64,000 nucleotides of DNA. It comes from Erysipelotrichaceae bacterium. Its GTDB lineage: Bacteria; Bacillota_I; Bacilli_A; Erysipelotrichales; Erysipelotrichaceae. The notes beneath the pieces are model-generated. The model was not told where the DNA came from. It did no database searches and saw nothing but the letters and a program-made list of their open reading frames with translations. Both the position numbers and the translations under genes were made by a program. The stretch is from the NCBI GenBank assembly GCA_017454765.1, contig JAFTCJ010000025.1, forward strand, positions 1 through 64,000, written 5' to 3'. This document shows, piece by piece, positions 56,220-64,000 of this stretch (its first letter is position 1; every line of letters begins with the position of its first letter).

Positions 56220-58013
56220 ATGAAAAAACGCTGGAATAAGATCAAAACATTTTTCAGTAAGCCTTACAATGTTCTTCTGGTCCTCTTTCTTGTCGTATTG
56301 AGCTTCCTTGTCGTGATCCCGCTGATCTCGATCATCAGAGATACGTTCATCGTACACTCTTCTGAAAAATCAAGAGTCCATCAGGCAGTCGGCACCTTCA
56401 CGACCTATCACTGGAACAGACTGTTCAATTCGGAGTTCTCCAAGTCGCTTCTGTGGGATCCTCTCAGAAACAGCCTCGTCACCAGCATCTGGAGCTGTGT
56501 CGTTTCGATCTTCGTCGGCGGCAGCTTCGCCTGGCTGGTCTCCAGGAGCGATATGCGATGGAAGAAACTGCTGACGAAACTGTTCATCTTCCCCTACATC
56601 ATGCCCAGCTGGACGCTGGCGCTGGCCTGGAAGAACTTTTTCAAGAACATTGACGTTACCGGTTCCAACGGCATCTTCTATTCGCTGACGGGTATCCAGG
56701 TACCGACCTGGTTCGCGTACGGCGAATTCCCGATCATCGTCGTTACCGGCATGCATTACGCACCGTTTGCCTATATCCTGATCGGCGGTATCCTGCATAA
56801 CATGGACGCCAACCTCGAAGAAGCGGCCGTCATCCTCAAGACCAACCGTCTGAGAATGTTCTTCCGCATCACGATCCCGATCGTCATGCCGGCGGTGCTG
56901 TCAACGATCATCCTGGTCTTCTCAGGCGCGATGGCATCCTTCGCGACGCCGCAGTTCCTCGGACTGCCCGTACGGTATTACGTTCTGACCACGGAGCTCT
57001 ATGCTTCGATCAACGGAACCAATCCGGGCGTAGGCTACATCCTGGCGATGCTGATGATCGCGATCAGTGTCGTCATCATGTTCATCAATCAGAAGATGAT
57101 CGGCAACCGCAAATCCTATGCGACCGTTACCGGAAAGAGTGCCAATATATCGATCTTCCATCTCGGTGTATGGAGGACGCCGATCTCCCTGATCGCCTTT
57201 GCCGTCGTCATGTGCATGTCGGTCATCCCGCTTGTCACCTTTGCTCTGGAATCCCTGTTAAGCTATACCGGTGTCTATGATTTCAGCAATCTGACCCTCA
57301 GCTTCTGGATCGGCCAGGCACAGGGACATGACACCTGGCAATCCGAATCAGGCATCCTGCGCAATGCGGAAGTATACAGGACTTTGTGGAACTCCATCAA
57401 GTTATCCTTCACCTGTTCTCTGGGTGCAGGAACGCTGGGCTTCCTGGCCGGATACTGCATCGTCAGAAGAAGAGGCAGTCTTCTGTCAAAGACTGTCGAG
57501 AACCTGACCTTCATTCCGTATCTGATCCCGTCGATGGCCTTCTCCGCGATCTATCTGTCGATGTTCGCGACCAAGAGAGGCATCATCCCGTCACTCTACG
57601 GATCCTTCGCGATCCTGGCCCTGATCGGTACCATCAAGTATCTGCCGATGGCATCCAGAAGCGGCGTCAACTCGATGCTGCAGCTGTCACCGGAGATCGA
57701 AGAAGCCGGTATCATCATGGGCGTTCCGTGGGTCAAGCGAATGACGAGGATCATTGTTCCGATCGAAAAGACGACGATCGTTTCCGGTTACCTGCTGCCG
57801 TTCATCTCGGCCATGAGAGAACTGAGCCTCTTCGTCATCCTGGTCACGGCAAACAACAGAGTGCTTACTACTCTATTGCTGTTCTACGATGAGAAAGGTT
57901 ACACACAGTTTTCCAACGCAGTCAACCTGCTGATCATCATTGTCGTCCTGTTCATCAACTTCACAGTCGAGAGACTGACAGGCGCTTCGATCGAGAAAGG
58001 TGTGGGAGGATAA
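56220..58013 (+). CDS. ABC permease, double (FbpB-type)
   Basis: 597 residues with about twelve helices in two homologous halves, the fused form seen in ferric and related importers. Each half has an EAA loop: NLEEAAVILKTNRLRMFFRI and SPEIEEAGIIMGVPWVKRM. It forms the membrane channel for the solute delivered by the upstream lipoprotein. 3 bp before the ATPase gene. Confidence 0.92.
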   Translation: MKKRWNKIKTFFSKPYNVLLVLFLVVLSFLVVIPLISIIRDTFIVHSSEKSRVHQAVGTFTTYHWNRLFNSEFSKSLLWDPLRNSLVTSIWSCVVSIFVGGSFAWLVSRSDMRWKKLLTKLFIFPYIMPSWTLALAWKNFFKNIDVTGSNGIFYSLTGIQVPTWFAYGEFPIIVVTGMHYAPFAYILIGGILHNMDANLEEAAVILKTNRLRMFFRITIPIVMPAVLSTIILVFSGAMASFATPQFLGLPVRYYVLTTELYASINGTNPGVGYILAMLMIAISVVIMFINQKMIGNRKSYATVTGKSANISIFHLGVWRTPISLIAFAVVMCMSVIPLVTFALESLLSYTGVYDFSNLTLSFWIGQAQGHDTWQSESGILRNAEVYRTLWNSIKLSFTCSLGAGTLGFLAGYCIVRRRGSLLSKTVENLTFIPYLIPSMAFSAIYLSMFATKRGIIPSLYGSFAILALIGTIKYLPMASRSGVNSMLQLSPEIEEAGIIMGVPWVKRMTRIIVPIEKTTIVSGYLLPFISAMRELSLFVILVTANNRVLTTLLLFYDEKGYTQFSNAVNLLIIIVVLFINFTVERLTGASIEKGVGG

Positions 58014-58016
58014 AAT

Positions 58017-59132
58017 ATGCCAAATATCAAATTAGTCAATATCACAAAACAATTCGGCAAGGGATCCCTGGCCGTTGATAATCTGAACATGGAGATCAGA
58101 AACAACGAATTCGTCTCACTGCTGGGTCCTTCGGGCTGCGGCAAGACGACGACGCTGAGGATGATCGCCGGACTCGAAACGCCGACAGAAGGCGAGATCT
58201 ATTTCGACGACGTCTGTGTCTTCTCCGACGAGAAAGGCATCAACCTTTCCCCGGACAAGAGAAACATCGGTTTCCTGTTCCAGAACTACGCTCTTTGGCC
58301 GCACATGACCGTCAGGAAGAACATCTCCTTCGGTCTGGAAAACATGAAGTGGTCCAAGGAAGACATCGAAAAACGCGTCGATGAGATCTGTCAGACGATG
58401 CGTATCGAGGAATACAAAGACCGTTATCCGGCAGAACTCTCCGGCGGTCAGCAGCAGCGTGTCGCCATCGCCAGAACACTGGCACCCAATCCCAATGTCC
58501 TGCTGATGGATGAGCCGCTGTCCAACCTGGATGCGAAACTCAGGAACGATATGAGAGCGGAGCTCAAGAGACTGCATCTGAACACCGGATCGACCTTCGT
58601 CTATGTCACGCACGACCAGTCGGAAGCCATGACACTGTCCACCAAGGTCGCCCTGATCAAGGAAGGCGTCCTGCAGCAGTATTGCCCGCCGCTGGAACTT
58701 TACGGTGAGCCGGCAAACATCTTCTGCGCCGACTTCATGGGCAACCCCAGCATGAACTTCGTCGACTGCCGCGGTGTGAAGAAAGGCGACAAGATCCTGC
58801 TTGACTGCAAGAGCTTCAAGTGTGAGTTCACACCTAATGACAAGATCGAAGTACCTGAAGAAAACGAATACGTACTGGGTATCAGACCTGAGTTCGTCAA
58901 CATCACCGACAAGGGTCTGAAAGCCACAGTCATTTCTTCATTGCCTTCCGGCATGGAGACGACTCTGTCTTTAGCCATCGGTGATGTGAACCTGTCGGCC
59001 GTCGTATTCGGCAGCGTCGACTTTGCGATGGACTCTGAAGTCACATGCAATTTCAGCGGCGACAGATATGTTCTGTTTGACAAAGCTTCTACAAAGATGC
59101 TGAGTCTCGGTTCTCTCAAGGTCACTGACTGA
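58017..59132 (+). CDS. ABC transporter ATPase (MalK/FbpC type)
   Basis: 371 residues. LLGPSGCGKTTTLRMIAGLE is Walker A, LSGGQQQRVAIARTLAP the signature, LLMDEPLSNLDAKLR Walker B, and YVTHDQSEAMTLS the switch His. A TOBE-like end (VLGIRPEFVNITD, GMETTLSLAIGDVNLSA) fits the MalK/FbpC/PotA group. It drives the importer. Confidence 0.95.
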   Translation: MPNIKLVNITKQFGKGSLAVDNLNMEIRNNEFVSLLGPSGCGKTTTLRMIAGLETPTEGEIYFDDVCVFSDEKGINLSPDKRNIGFLFQNYALWPHMTVRKNISFGLENMKWSKEDIEKRVDEICQTMRIEEYKDRYPAELSGGQQQRVAIARTLAPNPNVLLMDEPLSNLDAKLRNDMRAELKRLHLNTGSTFVYVTHDQSEAMTLSTKVALIKEGVLQQYCPPLELYGEPANIFCADFMGNPSMNFVDCRGVKKGDKILLDCKSFKCEFTPNDKIEVPEENEYVLGIRPEFVNITDKGLKATVISSLPSGMETTLSLAIGDVNLSAVVFGSVDFAMDSEVTCNFSGDRYVLFDKASTKMLSLGSLKVTD

Positions 59133-59134
59133 TT

Positions 59135-59770
59135 ATGAGAGAGGAAGAGAACTTTAACGACATTCTGACAAAAACAGCAGGACGGTTGACCAATATCGTC
59201 CTGCTCGGCTTTTTCACGGTCTTATGCAGTCTGCCTGTCGTCACTGCGGGAGCCGCTTTCACTGCCTTGAACAGCGCAACCAAAGCCTATCTCTACAAAA
59301 ACGAAGACAAGGCGCTGCGGGTCTTTTTCGCCGTATTCAAAAAACACTTCAAGATCTCGACCATCGTCTGGCTGATCAATCTTGCTGCGATCGCCGTCCT
59401 TGTCTGGGATCTGGTTTACTACCGTACCGGTTCCTCGACGATCGACATCCTGGCTTCCTCCGCTGTCTTCACATTGCTCTTATTTGTGATGTATGAGATC
59501 TCGCTGATCTTCGTCATAATCGGCGAAGAAGTCAGCAATGACGTTGTGGACTGTTTCAAAATGTCCTTACGTATGGCGATGCATCATTTCTGGAGGACAT
59601 CCTGTCTGATCCTGATCACAGGGGCAGTCTTCTCCACAGTTTACTATTTCTTCAGGGGCCTGCTTCCCTTCTCGCCCGGACTCATCGCTTATCTGTCCTG
59701 GCAGATCATTCCGGAAATATTCAAAGCGGAAAAGAAAAGACTGAAAGCTCTCGAAAATCAAAACCAATAA
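59135..59770 (+). CDS. YesL/DUF624 family membrane protein
   Basis: 211 residues with four to five helices. MREEENFNDILTKTAGRLTN, LGFFTVLCSLPVVTAGAAFT and ALNSATKAYLYKNEDKALRV are the usual DUF624 start. YesL-type proteins are often encoded beside carbohydrate ABC importers, which weakly favours a sugar or sugar acid rather than iron as substrate here. 2 bp after the ATPase; terminator follows. Confidence 0.88.
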   Translation: MREEENFNDILTKTAGRLTNIVLLGFFTVLCSLPVVTAGAAFTALNSATKAYLYKNEDKALRVFFAVFKKHFKISTIVWLINLAAIAVLVWDLVYYRTGSSTIDILASSAVFTLLLFVMYEISLIFVIIGEEVSNDVVDCFKMSLRMAMHHFWRTSCLILITGAVFSTVYYFFRGLLPFSPGLIAYLSWQIIPEIFKAEKKRLKALENQNQ

Positions 59771-59798
59771 AAAAGGATATCGGTCAGCCGATATCCTT
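59771..59798. terminator. Bidirectional terminator
   Basis: AAAGGATATCGG-TCAG-CCGATATCCTTT with T-runs on both strands between the convergent YesL and PPC genes. Confidence 0.92.
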
Positions 59799-59808
59799 TT
59801 TTCAATCT

Positions 59809-60228
59809 TTAGAAACGGAAGAGATTCAGTCCGGTCTCTTCATCTTTATAACGGTCAACTGTTCCGTCGATCACCTGTATGAACATCTCACAGGTCGCGG
59901 AAATGTGTGCCTCATTGAGATGGCCGCCCACCGTCTTTCCGGTCTCGTCTGAACAGGCCATATGCAGATGGGAATAATATTCTCCGTTCATCGTATTGAT
60001 GCTGCCGGTCAACGAAACGATCTCGTAGACACCCTCAAAACGGTTGGAGTTGTATTTCTTCTCATTCACATCATAGGCACCGACCGTGAAGTCATTGACT
60101 GCGCCCAGGGCATTGACGTTTGCCAGTTTTATATTTTCTTTTAAAGCCACTTCCTTCAGCCTGGCCACGATCTCTTCACCTCTGTCCATACGGACGACGA
60201 TCATATCATCGAATCTTCTGTATTCCAT
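59809..60228 (-). CDS. PPC/DUF296 domain protein
   Basis: 139 residues from the ATG at 60228 (CAGGAGTTCTGAT upstream). The whole protein is one PPC (DUF296) domain: MIVVRMDRGEEIVARLKEVA, VNALGAVNDFTVGAYDV, YYSHLHMACSDET and GGHLNEAHISATCEMFIQVI, with His and other metal-type ligands. In bacteria these act as small metal-binding regulators or lyase-like proteins. One base after the isomerase stop; last gene of the catabolic operon. Confidence 0.85.
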   Translation of the reverse strand: MEYRRFDDMIVVRMDRGEEIVARLKEVALKENIKLANVNALGAVNDFTVGAYDVNEKKYNSNRFEGVYEIVSLTGSINTMNGEYYSHLHMACSDETGKTVGGHLNEAHISATCEMFIQVIDGTVDRYKDEETGLNLFRF

Positions 60229-60229
60229 A

Positions 60230-61018
60230 TCAGAACTCCTGTTCATGAAGCCAGAGATATCTCTCATCTTCGTTCCTTGTCGTCTGCAGCCAGGGATTGC
60301 CGTCAAGATGACGGATCATCCAGCAGGTGTACATCTGGAAACCGGGGGCGGCAGATTGCGGATGCAGCGCTTCCGGTGTGATGGCTGAGAAAGAATTGTC
60401 GACGCTCTTGAAGACATGGTCATCGATAAAACTGGCACCGAAGCCCTCGGGACGGTCGAACTTGAAATAATAAAGCTCAGGCTGCGGATGACGGTGCGGC
60501 AGATAGCCGGACCAGTTGCCGCGGTCATTGAGCACTTCACCCAGGACCATGTTGGAAGAAGGAGCGATCTGCTTGTCAAAGATCGTGTTGACTCTTCTCT
60601 TGGCGACATTGCCGAATTTGCCCACACAGGAATAACCCCAGGGCGCATCCTCCGGTTTATAAAGTTTCGCTTCAAACACGGTATCATTCTTCGTACACTG
60701 TACGAGGATCTCCGCTTCACTCAATGCCTTTACAATTGCTTTTGTGCCTGTGCATACATGAAGGGCATAGGGGCCGTCAGTGAAGACGTCCCTGCGGAAA
60801 GCTTCTTCTTCCCTGTCTTCCCACCTGTAGACGACCTTGCCTTCCAACAGCAGGATCGCCGTCTCTTCGCCTTCCCTGAAGAAAGTCCTCTCTTCATCTT
60901 CCTTCATACGGTAGACTCTGACATCCATCATCATCTCGCTGTACTCATTGTCGTAAGTCGTCAGGATCTCCTCGCCGTTTTCATCAAACTGCGGATAACC
61001 GAACAATTTCTTTTCCAT
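60230..61018 (-). CDS. iolB: 5-deoxy-glucuronate isomerase (IolB-like)
   Basis: 262 residues with two cupin halves. NWSGYLPHRHPQPELYYFKF is the metal-site block (His-x-His...Glu), and MYTCWMIRHLDGNPWL the later His. The family includes IolB, which isomerises 5-deoxy-glucuronate in inositol breakdown, and is related to KduI. Without iolC, iolD or iolE in view it may act on another uronate. Followed by the PPC gene, preceded 5 bp by the transketolase C subunit. Confidence 0.85.
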   Translation of the reverse strand: MEKKLFGYPQFDENGEEILTTYDNEYSEMMMDVRVYRMKEDEERTFFREGEETAILLLEGKVVYRWEDREEEAFRRDVFTDGPYALHVCTGTKAIVKALSEAEILVQCTKNDTVFEAKLYKPEDAPWGYSCVGKFGNVAKRRVNTIFDKQIAPSSNMVLGEVLNDRGNWSGYLPHRHPQPELYYFKFDRPEGFGASFIDDHVFKSVDNSFSAITPEALHPQSAAPGFQMYTCWMIRHLDGNPWLQTTRNEDERYLWLHEQEF

Positions 61019-61023
61019 ATCTT

Positions 61024-61992
61024 CTATCCTTTCCTGTCTATCGCTCTTAACGCGGCAGCGGCGATATCATCCGCTGTCATGTGATATTCTCTTTCCAGAT
61101 CGGCCTGCGGACCGCACTGACCGAAACGTCCCTGATTGCCGATGAATTCCTGCGGAACAGGGAGTTTTCTGATCAGCACATTGGCGACTGCCGAGCCAAG
61201 ACCGCAGGATACCTGGTGATTCTCCGCTGTCACGACCGCACCGGTCTTTGCCACATCTTTGAGAAGCAGATCCTCATCCAGCGGTTTCCAGGTATGCATA
61301 TCGATCAGGGAAGCGGAGATGCCCATCGCTTCCAGTTTCTCAGCTGCGACAAGCGCATTGTATACCAGGATACCGGATGCGATGATCGTCACATCTGTTC
61401 CCTCTTTCAGCAGGATGCCCTTGCCGATCTCAAATTCCGACCCGTCTTCATATACCTGTATATGATCCCTGCGGATCAGTCTCATGTAGGTGACATATTT
61501 TTCGTTCAAAAGCTTCCTGCTTAAACTGAACGCTTCATTATAATCACAGGGATCGATCACGGTCGCGTTGGGGATATCGAGATAGAGACCCGCATCCTCA
61601 AAAGGCATATGGGTCGCACCGTTGAAAGCTGCCGTGACGCCCGGATCGGAACCGATCACATGGACCGGCCATCTCGAATAGCCGGCTGAGAGATACGCCT
61701 GATCAAACGCTCTTCTCGAGGCGAAGACACCGAAACTGTGGACAAAGGGGATCATGCCTGTGGCCGCCATGCCGGCGGCAACGCCGATCGCGTTGGCTTC
61801 GGCGATACCGGCATTTAGCACCCTGTCAGGGAAAACGGCCTTCACTTTTCCGACATCGATGCAGCCCATGAGGTCGCAGTCGATATGGATGACCTTGTCG
61901 TTTTCCTTCATCATCTCCAGCAGGGCATCCGCATATCCGTCGCAGCAGGGGCGCAGATCTTTTTCATGTTTTTCTGAGAGTCTGTACATCAT
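61024..61992 (-). CDS. Transketolase, C-terminal (pyrimidine-binding) subunit
   Basis: 322 residues from the ATG at 61992 (TGGAGGGATCGTT). DCDLMGCIDVGKVKAVFPDR, NAGIAEANAIGVAAGMAA and PFVHSFGVFASRRAFDQ form the pyrimidine domain, and TVITAENHQVSCGLGSA-type residues close the C domain. With the adjacent N subunit it makes one split transketolase. Its start overlaps the stop of that gene (ATGA). Confidence 0.93.
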   Translation of the reverse strand: MMYRLSEKHEKDLRPCCDGYADALLEMMKENDKVIHIDCDLMGCIDVGKVKAVFPDRVLNAGIAEANAIGVAAGMAATGMIPFVHSFGVFASRRAFDQAYLSAGYSRWPVHVIGSDPGVTAAFNGATHMPFEDAGLYLDIPNATVIDPCDYNEAFSLSRKLLNEKYVTYMRLIRRDHIQVYEDGSEFEIGKGILLKEGTDVTIIASGILVYNALVAAEKLEAMGISASLIDMHTWKPLDEDLLLKDVAKTGAVVTAENHQVSCGLGSAVANVLIRKLPVPQEFIGNQGRFGQCGPQADLEREYHMTADDIAAAALRAIDRKG

Positions 61993-62837
61993 AACGATCC
62001 CTCCATTGCCGCAAGTTTCTCTTTCGCTTCCTTCAGCATCTCTGCCCATTCCTCTTTGCTGGGTTTGGAGGAATGCGCTCCGGTCTTTTCGACATAGGTC
62101 ACGCCCTTGCCTTTCACGGTATGCAAGATCACGGCGCTCGGCCCTTCCTGTTTCTTTGCCAGTAGGAGGGCATCACAGATCTCATCAACATCGTTTCCGT
62201 CTTTGACCTCGATGACGTTCCAGCCGAAGGCATCGAACTTGGCGGCAATGCCCCTGCCGTGGCTCATGACCTCATCGCAGCTGCCGTCCAGCTGTCTTCC
62301 GTTCTCATCGATCAGGGCGATCAGATGATCCAGCTTATAATGAGCCGCAAACTGCGCCGCTTCCCAGACCTGACCCTCATCCGCTTCGCCGTCCCCGACA
62401 AAGACATAGACATAGCTTTTTATCCCCTGCATCTTGTTTCCCAGCGCCGCTCCGGCAGCTTCAGAGATCCCCTGTCCCAGAGAACCGGTCGTCAGATCCA
62501 CGCCTCTGGTGAGACTTCTGTCGGTATGGGATGGGAAATGACTTCGATAGTCATTGAGCGTATACGCCTCTTCGATCGGAAAATAACCCTTCAGACCCAA
62601 AGCCGCATACATCGCCGGTCCGGCATGTCCCTTGGACAGGACACACCAGTCTCTGTCTTTCTTCAAAGGATCCTTGGGATCCACATTCAAAACTTCGCCA
62701 TAGAGTACTGCCAGTGCATCGGCGATCGACATGGATCCGCCGATATGGCCGTTGCCCCGCGAAGCGATGATCTTCAGTGTCTCCAATCGGATCTTCTGCG
62801 CCAGCAGTTTCAGTTCTCTGCTTCTTGTTTCTTCCAT
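61989..62837 (-). CDS. Transketolase, N-terminal (TPP-binding) subunit
   Basis: 282 residues. GNGHIGGSMSIADALAVLYG, LTTGSLGQGISEAAGAALG and the TPP-pyrophosphate motif VFVGDGEADEGQVWEAAQFA with LIALIDENG are clear. Split transketolases of this kind are often dedicated to sugar or uronate routes separate from the pentose-phosphate enzyme. 8 bp after the reductase gene. Confidence 0.93.
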   Translation of the reverse strand: MEETRSRELKLLAQKIRLETLKIIASRGNGHIGGSMSIADALAVLYGEVLNVDPKDPLKKDRDWCVLSKGHAGPAMYAALGLKGYFPIEEAYTLNDYRSHFPSHTDRSLTRGVDLTTGSLGQGISEAAGAALGNKMQGIKSYVYVFVGDGEADEGQVWEAAQFAAHYKLDHLIALIDENGRQLDGSCDEVMSHGRGIAAKFDAFGWNVIEVKDGNDVDEICDALLLAKKQEGPSAVILHTVKGKGVTYVEKTGAHSSKPSKEEWAEMLKEAKEKLAAMEGSL

Positions 62838-62845
62838 TGTGTTAC

Positions 62846-64000
62846 CTATACATATTTCCGGAGCGTCTTTCTGACAGCTCCCTTTTCCTTCAGCAGCTCA
62901 TTGAGATAAGCTGTCACTTTATCTCCAAGATTGTTTTCTTCCAGATCGATGCCGAAGATCCTGTCATTCTTTAAGATCGGCAAAATATCTTTCTTCTCGA
63001 CGGTATCTCCCAGCTGATACTTCGACATCATCGGGACCAGCTGCTCCAGCAGCGGATCGGAAGACAATTCAAATCTATCTCCGTCATCATTGATGCCGGT
63101 CAGATATCTGAGCCATCCCGCAAAGACCAGAGGGATATAAACCAGTTCATTCAGATCTTTTCCCTGTTTCAGATAAGCTTTCAAAGTCTCGCCGAACCTG
63201 ACCGGGATCTTCTGGGAAGTATCCATGGCGATGCGCTGCGGCGCATCGGGCATGAAGGGATTCTTCAGTCTGACTTCGATCACCGTGTCGATGAATTCCT
63301 TCGGATCGATGATCCCCGGGTCAACAACGACCGGAAGACCCTCGTCATAGCCGACGTGTTTTGCGAGCTTACAGAGTTCCTCATCCTTCATCTCCTCGCA
63401 GATCAGATGATGTCCCAGCAGACAGCCGTAGATGGCAAGTGAAGTATGGACCGGATTGAGACAGGTACAGACTTTCATCTTTTCGACCTTGTCGACAGTC
63501 TCCCTGTCCGTGAAGATGACGCCGGTTTTCTCCCAGTCAGGTCTGCCGTTGCGGAAGTCGTCTTCAATGACCAGATACTCGCTTTCCTCCGCATTGACGA
63601 AACAGTTCATATAATAATCCGGATCCAGAGCATCGAGATCCTCGACACCGTCTTCTCTTAAGATCTGCGCCACCTTCTTGTCAGGACGGGGCGTGATCTT
63701 GTCGATCATCGAGATCGGGAAGGATACCTTTTCCTCCAGGTATGTTTCGAAGCCCTCATCGCCCCAGGCATCCGCAAATGTCAGGATGCTTCTTTTTAAG
63801 ACATCGCCGTTGCGGGAACAGTTGTCATGGCTGCTCATAGTCAAAGGACAGGCACCGCTTTGATAACGGTGATACAGCAACGCTGCGATCCTGCCGAGAT
63901 AACTCTGTGCCTCTTCAGGTCTTCTGTTCAGGTCGGGCTCATTTTCTTTGACCCGATAACCCTTTTCGGTGATCGTGAAGGTGACAACCTTCAGGGTAGG
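62846..64000 (-). CDS. Mannitol dehydrogenase/fructuronate reductase family (5' end beyond window)
   Basis: The frame stays open to the right edge (384 codons), entering at PTLKVVTFTITEKGYRVKEN. MSSHDNCSRNGDVLKRSILT, FPISMIDKITPRPDKK, CLNPVHTSLAIYGCLLGHH and the substrate-site Lys/Asn region match the UxuB/MtlD long-chain polyol dehydrogenase family. The N-terminal NAD domain is cut off by the edge. Likely reduces a keto-uronate or keto-sugar in the operon with the split transketolase and IolB. Confidence 0.9.
   Translation of the reverse strand, partial: PTLKVVTFTITEKGYRVKENEPDLNRRPEEAQSYLGRIAALLYHRYQSGACPLTMSSHDNCSRNGDVLKRSILTFADAWGDEGFETYLEEKVSFPISMIDKITPRPDKKVAQILREDGVEDLDALDPDYYMNCFVNAEESEYLVIEDDFRNGRPDWEKTGVIFTDRETVDKVEKMKVCTCLNPVHTSLAIYGCLLGHHLICEEMKDEELCKLAKHVGYDEGLPVVVDPGIIDPKEFIDTVIEVRLKNPFMPDAPQRIAMDTSQKIPVRFGETLKAYLKQGKDLNELVYIPLVFAGWLRYLTGINDDGDRFELSSDPLLEQLVPMMSKYQLGDTVEKKDILPILKNDRIFGIDLEENNLGDKVTAYLNELLKEKGAVRKTLRKYV

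Overview
The window looks like the chromosome of a Bacillota (Firmicutes) bacterium of moderate GC. SepF, a SAM-I riboswitch in front of metK, PTS sugar uptake, a PRD regulator, CotH-like surface proteins and Gram-positive lipoprotein signals support this. The flavour suggests an Erysipelotrichales-type gut or oral commensal, but I cannot prove the genus from sequence alone.

Layout. (1) 1-1.6 kb: the end of a surface-polysaccharide operon (GT2 glycosyltransferase fused to a winged-helix tail, plus a GtrA-like membrane protein). (2) 1.7-14.7 kb: an accessory zone. It begins at a leftover 3' stub of a GAPDH gene and holds a serpin, a complete beta-glucoside PTS operon with its PRD regulator, and a run of small stand-alone genes (GNAT, DUF4256, DUF1801-like, DUF2200, VOC, methyltransferase, SRPBCC, TfoX, DUF4177, RlaP-like nucleotidyltransferase). 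Eight clear and two weak copies of a 26-bp palindrome (arms GTTCATAAA and TTTATGAAC around an 8-bp asymmetric centre) separate these genes into modules and usually sit just past a stop codon. (3) 14.8-17.3 kb: an alpha/beta hydrolase followed by an IS3-family element that landed in the apex of a long terminator hairpin. (4) 17.3-43.3 kb: mostly chromosomal genes, including a CDF transporter, glutathione peroxidase, two CotH-family genes (one broken by a stop codon), sugar kinase, GH13, MscS, AmmeMemoRadiSam proteins, an Rpn nuclease with a duplicated tail gene, and surface/lipoproteins. (5) 43.3-45.2 kb: an HsdR fragment and unknown genes.

(6) 45.4-50.9 kb is the most notable region. It holds an RtcB RNA ligase, a DUF2828/TROVE-like vWA (Ro60-like) protein, a 400-nt leader with a tRNA-like RNA and several hairpins that share a CAGCAAACC-type box, a divergent ribbon-helix-helix/WYL regulator, and a tight array of twelve atypical tRNA genes with encoded CCA, preceded by an XRE regulator. 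It reads as an RNA-repair locus with its own Y-RNA-like transcripts and an unusual tRNA set.

(7) 51-64 kb: short MetK under a SAM-I riboswitch, SepF, an EcsC-like protein with an EF-hand-like loop, an ADP-ribosylglycohydrolase, a ferric-type ABC importer with a YesL protein, and a convergent operon (PPC protein, IolB-like isomerase, split transketolase, mannitol-dehydrogenase-family reductase running off the right edge) that suggests uronate or inositol-type sugar catabolism.

Most ORF starts were chosen by Shine-Dalgarno position; several are later than the longest open frame.
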